Shown here piece by piece: positions 29,195 through 32,073 of a DNA stretch of 32,073 nt. Both the position numbers and the translations under genes were made by a program. Every line of letters begins with the position of its first letter. The stretch's first letter is position 1. Origin of the DNA: Lachnospiraceae bacterium (GTDB lineage: Bacteria > Bacillota > Clostridia > Lachnospirales > Lachnospiraceae). Under the pieces are notes generated by a model. The model was given only the letters and a program-made list of their open reading frames with translations, was not told where the DNA came from and did no database searches. Location of the stretch: contig JAFYHV010000156.1 in the NCBI GenBank assembly GCA_017538995.1, forward strand, positions 1 through 32,073, in the 5' to 3' direction.

Positions 29195-29728
29195 ATGGCA
29201 GAAGAGTTAAACACATTTGAAAAAGAAGCCGAAGAAATGACCGCAATGCACGTTATTACGAATAAGGATAAATTCGAACGTACAAGCGGAGGCTTCGTGA
29301 ATTTTACATATGACGGCGTAAAGTATGAAAGGGTAAAAGTAGTACGTCTTTTCCCTTTCACCGATGCCGACAAATACATATCCATCAGGGAAAACACGGA
29401 TAAGGCAAAAGAAATCGGTATCATCGAAAATCTGGATGATTTTGACGAGGAGACAAAAGAGATCTTAAGAGAACAGTTAAGACTCAATTATTTTACTCCC
29501 GTCATTCAGAAAATCATGAGCATCAAGGACGAATACGGCTACGCGTATTTCCATGTAATGACAGACAAAGGCGAATGCAAATTTGCTATAAACATGGCAT
29601 CCAACGCGGTTACGAAATTATCCGATTCAAGACTTATCATCATGGATCTTGATGAAAACAGATTTGAGATAAGGGACGTAAATGCTCTTACTCAGAAGGA
29701 AAGAAGAAAACTTGATTTATTCTTATAA
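29195..29728 (+). CDS. DUF1854 family protein
   Basis: The 177-residue protein matches the DUF1854 pattern as I remember it: an early YERVKVVRLFPFTDADKYISI strand pair, the segment EIGIIENLDDFDEETKEIL, a LRLNYFTPVIQKIMSI helix, a strand pair FHVMTDKGECKFAI, then SRLIIMDLDENRFEIRD and a final RRKLDLFL. It is soluble, without signal or membrane segment, and acidic. Lying between two ABC half-transporter genes with 11 and 21 base gaps, it is most likely a cytoplasmic subunit or regulator of that exporter. No biochemical function is known to me. Confidence 0.85.
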   Translation: MAEELNTFEKEAEEMTAMHVITNKDKFERTSGGFVNFTYDGVKYERVKVVRLFPFTDADKYISIRENTDKAKEIGIIENLDDFDEETKEILREQLRLNYFTPVIQKIMSIKDEYGYAYFHVMTDKGECKFAINMASNAVTKLSDSRLIIMDLDENRFEIRDVNALTQKERRKLDLFL

Positions 29729-29749
29729 AAGACTAAAAGGACAGACATA

Positions 29750-31915
29750 ATGATTTTAAAATACGATGTATCGCCCAAAATAGCGGAGAAAATTCCTCTG
29801 TCCGAAGACGAGAGAATATATTATGCAATTCCGTATGATATAGACGTCGACGGCAGCTGGATAAGGGGTGCATATCTTTTTGTCACCACCAAAAGAATCC
29901 ATATTTTTGACGGCGAAACCATAAAAGAAACAATTGAAATAAGTGAATTAAGCAGGGCAAAAGCCGAGGCAAAAGTCGGCGGCGGAATCCTCGTTGTCAC
30001 AAAGGATGGCGAAGACAGGGTAGTGGTTCACTATTCCGCAAAGCATTTAAGCAGATACGCTTATATTGCCAGAGGAATCAACATCCTCATTTCCGGACGT
30101 TTCGAAGAAGTTGAAAGCAGCGAATACGAAAAAATGTGTCCGAAGTGCGGCAGAGCAATTCCCGGCACCAAGAACTGCCCGAGATGTTCCAAAGAAGGCG
30201 GCTTCCTAAAAGAATTTATAGGAATGGCAAAGCCTTACAAAAAGGACTTCTTCGGAGTATTTATGCTGATGGTTTTAGTAGCCATTACCACTCTTTTAAA
30301 TCCCGAAATCCAGAAGCACTTGATAAACGATGTGCTTAAGGGCGGCGGCGGTTTTAAACACGCGCTTGTGTTGCTTTTAATCATGTTCTCCCTAAGTGTG
30401 AGCATAGTTGTAATTAATTATTTTAAGAGCAATGCATCCACCAAACTCGGTGCAAAGATCTCCGCGGATTTGAGAATGGCACTGTTTAAAAAGTACCAGG
30501 AGCTTCCGCTCGCATTTATCAACGACAGAAGACCGGGCGAACTTTTAAACAGAATTACCCAGGACACCACCTGCATCAGGGAGTTTATGGAAGATGTTTT
30601 CTGTAACCTCTTTGCAGTGCTTTTCATCTTTATCTGGGACATCATTTTTATGATGGTTTTAAACTTCAGGCTTGCAATTTTAACCTTTATTACAGTGCCT
30701 CTGGTTGTAGTATTAATCGTTGGATTCCGTAAAACCGTTTACAGAATTTTCCATCTGCAGTTTCGTAAAAACGACGATGTTTCAAGCGACCTTCAGGATG
30801 TAATTTCCGGTATGAGAGTTGTAAAAACATACGGCAGGGAAGAAGAGGAAGCAAACCGTTTTAAGGGCTTGTCCACGGAATTTGCGAGAATCCAGAGAAA
30901 GAACGAAACCTTCTGGGCTATCTTTTATCCGATGATTTCATTCCTGATGGGAATGGGCGTCGTAATAGTTGTATTCTTCGGCGGACATGATGTATTTATC
31001 GGTAAAATGTCGGCCGGCGAGCTGTATCAGTTCATAACATATACCACTCTTTTGTTCCAGTACATCAACTGGATGAGCTGGCTTCCGAGAGAGCTTACAC
31101 TCCTTACAAGCAGCCTCGAGAGAATCAACGATATTCTCTCGCAGGAGACAGCCGATAAGGACACAGAGACCATAAAAGATATAGAAATCAAAGGTGAGAT
31201 TACATTCGATCACGCAACCTTCGGATACAAGTCATATCAGCCGGTGCTTGAAGACATCAACGTAGTGATTAAACCCGGTGAAATGATTGGAATTGTAGGC
31301 GCTTCGGGAACAGGTAAGTCCACGCTTATAAACCTTTTGATGGGACTCTATGAAGTCGACGACGGACATCTTTTAATAGATAACGTTGATATAAAAGATA
31401 TCGATTCGAAATCGTATCATTCACAGCTTGGAGTTGTACTGCAGGAGACATTTCTCTTCTCGGGAACAATCCTTGACAACATCAGATTTTCAAGGCCCGA
31501 TGCAACTTATGAAGAGGTCGTAAAAGCAGCAAAAATGGCCAATGCGCATGACTTCATATGTCAGACACCCGACGGCTACAATACATACGTCGGCGAGAAA
31601 GGTTATTCGTTATCAGGCGGTGAGAGACAGAGAGTCGCAATCGCAAGAGCAATACTTACAAACCCCAGACTCCTGATACTTGACGAAGCGACAGCAAGTC
31701 TTGATACCGAAAGCGAATTCATGATTCAAAAAGCACTTGAGAGACTTACAAAGGATAAGACAACATTTGCAATTGCGCACAGACTTTCCACCTTAAGAAA
31801 AGCCGACAGAATCATGGTTATCGACGGTCACAACATAGCTGAAATCGGAACCCATGAAGAGCTTTTAAACAACAAAGGAATTTACTACAATCTATATAAG
31901 GCTCAGATTGGCTAA
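29750..31915 (+). CDS. ABC exporter half-transporter with N-terminal PH-like domain and zinc ribbon (second subunit)
   Basis: The 721-residue protein mirrors the first half-transporter. It has a PH-like strand-rich front (about 1-120; GAYLFVTTKRIHIFDGETIKE), a zinc ribbon (Cys130, 133, 143, 146), a six-helix membrane domain (about 160-440) and an ATPase domain (about 465-715). The ATPase has Walker A GASGTGKST (517-525), signature LSGGERQR (621-628), Walker B LLILDEA (641-647) and an AHRLST H-loop. Both ATPase sites of the putative heterodimer look intact. The ribbon lies just before the first membrane helix in both subunits, suggesting a paired cytoplasmic gate or partner-docking site. AAAGGAC precedes the ATG. 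An IS element begins 15 bases after the stop. Confidence 0.88.
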   Translation: MILKYDVSPKIAEKIPLSEDERIYYAIPYDIDVDGSWIRGAYLFVTTKRIHIFDGETIKETIEISELSRAKAEAKVGGGILVVTKDGEDRVVVHYSAKHLSRYAYIARGINILISGRFEEVESSEYEKMCPKCGRAIPGTKNCPRCSKEGGFLKEFIGMAKPYKKDFFGVFMLMVLVAITTLLNPEIQKHLINDVLKGGGGFKHALVLLLIMFSLSVSIVVINYFKSNASTKLGAKISADLRMALFKKYQELPLAFINDRRPGELLNRITQDTTCIREFMEDVFCNLFAVLFIFIWDIIFMMVLNFRLAILTFITVPLVVVLIVGFRKTVYRIFHLQFRKNDDVSSDLQDVISGMRVVKTYGREEEEANRFKGLSTEFARIQRKNETFWAIFYPMISFLMGMGVVIVVFFGGHDVFIGKMSAGELYQFITYTTLLFQYINWMSWLPRELTLLTSSLERINDILSQETADKDTETIKDIEIKGEITFDHATFGYKSYQPVLEDINVVIKPGEMIGIVGASGTGKSTLINLLMGLYEVDDGHLLIDNVDIKDIDSKSYHSQLGVVLQETFLFSGTILDNIRFSRPDATYEEVVKAAKMANAHDFICQTPDGYNTYVGEKGYSLSGGERQRVAIARAILTNPRLLILDEATASLDTESEFMIQKALERLTKDKTTFAIAHRLSTLRKADRIMVIDGHNIAEIGTHEELLNNKGIYYNLYKAQIG

Positions 31916-31916
31916 T

Positions 31917-31929
31917 AAAAAAGCACTCT
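31917..31929 (+). terminator. Left half of the ABC operon terminator, apparently split by the IS
   Basis: AAAAAAGCACTCT directly after the stop has the form of the A-flanked left arm seen in this window's other terminators (A run, then G/C-containing stem). No matching right arm (AGAGTGCTTTTTT) follows; the IS end does. The missing arm should lie beyond the far end of the IS. Confidence 0.45.
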
Positions 31930-31940
31930 GTGATGAACTG

Positions 31941-31980
31941 CACCCCGAATGTTAGACAAAAACATTCGGGGTGTTTTTTA
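31941..31980 (+). terminator. IS end-proximal hairpin terminator
   Basis: CACCCCGAATGTT (31941-31953) pairs perfectly with AACATTCGGGGTG (31961-31973), followed by six T. It stops transcripts entering the IS from the ABC operon, limiting transposase expression, and may serve as that operon's present terminator. Confidence 0.9.
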
Positions 31981-32073
31981 TGTCTAAATATAGTTTTGAG
32001 GAAAAATGCGAAGCTGTTAAGCGTGTTTTGGATGGAATGTCAATGACAAGAAGCGCGAGAATTATGGGTGTAA
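31980..32073 (+). CDS. IS3-family transposase OrfA, N-terminus (partial)
   Basis: The frame from the ATG at 31980 stays open to the window end (31 codons). It starts MSKYSFEEKCEAVKRVLDGM and continues SMTRSARIMGV, the first helices of the helix-turn-helix OrfA protein that binds IS ends. The ATG touches the hairpin T tract, with no ribosome site of its own, typical of the poor translation of such transposases. OrfB and the frameshift site would lie to the right. Confidence 0.85.
   Translation, partial: MSKYSFEEKCEAVKRVLDGMSMTRSARIMGV

Larger units (their letters stand above)
31931..32073 (+). mobile_element. IS3-family insertion sequence, left end (partial)
   Basis: From TGATGAACTGCACCCC (31931-31946) the sequence is typical of the left end of IS3-family (IS150-like) elements. 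It has a terminal repeat starting TG, an end-proximal hairpin and then orfA. The right end is outside the window. The exact first base is uncertain by a few positions. Confidence 0.75.

Noticed and set aside
1..32073. CRISPR arrays, tRNA or rRNA genes, phage or integrase modules
   Set aside because: No regular direct-repeat arrays, cloverleaf-like sequences, rRNA segments or phage genes were seen; the only mobile element is the partial IS at the right end.

Overview
The window looks like chromosome from a low-to-mid GC Gram-positive of the class Clostridia, most likely a Lachnospiraceae-type gut or rumen anaerobe. This rests on strong AGGAGG-type ribosome sites, sigma-A promoters with 16-17 base spacers, A-flanked hairpin-plus-T terminators, an XRE/GntR/ECF regulator repertoire and protein family resemblance. 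No rRNA, tRNA or CRISPR array is visible. All family calls come from reading motifs; no database search was run.

Left part (1-5.4 kb, + strand): the 3' end of trpA; a peroxiredoxin-like glutathione peroxidase behind a PerR-box-like site; a 36-codon remnant of a flavodoxin gene; an OmpR-type response regulator with an intramembrane-sensing histidine kinase; a zinc-ribbon membrane protein; and a P-loop kinase/GNAT fusion. The fusion is preceded by a 10-codon leader ORF carrying an Arg-Leu-Arg motif and by mutually exclusive hairpins, which is the layout of drug-inducible resistance leaders. A bidirectional terminator at 5.38 kb separates this from a - strand block (5.4-12.4 kb): an FtsX-type ABC permease and its ATPase, an XRE regulator with a membrane domain and repeated TCACC/GGTGA operator-like half-sites, an ECF sigma/anti-sigma pair, and a PAF-acetylhydrolase-like hydrolase.

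Middle (12.5-20.2 kb): a small membrane protein plus XRE regulator behind a long structured 5' leader; a sodium:alanine symporter; a polar amino acid ABC importer whose lipoprotein gene (- strand) is separated from its permease and ATPase genes (+ strand) by a YtrA-type GntR/ABC/two-membrane-protein operon. From 18.7 to 26.5 kb the + strand genes are tightly spaced and may be one long operon: importer permease and ATPase, CPBP protease, zinc-ribbon protein, HD phosphohydrolase, membrane-anchored protein, Nudix hydrolase, small acidic protein, TcdA, LarE and a cyclase-family metal hydrolase.

Right end (26.6-32.1 kb): a sigma-A promoter drives a 39-codon small ORF that ends in a strong intrinsic terminator. 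With no second promoter visible, three genes follow: two ABC exporter half-transporters, each with an unusual N-terminal PH-like domain and a four-cysteine zinc ribbon, and a DUF1854 protein between them. An IS3-family element, cut by the window end, sits 15 bases after the operon and appears to have split its native terminator. The most promising undescribed systems are the RLR leader with its kinase/GNAT fusion and the small-ORF/terminator/zinc-ribbon ABC exporter locus.
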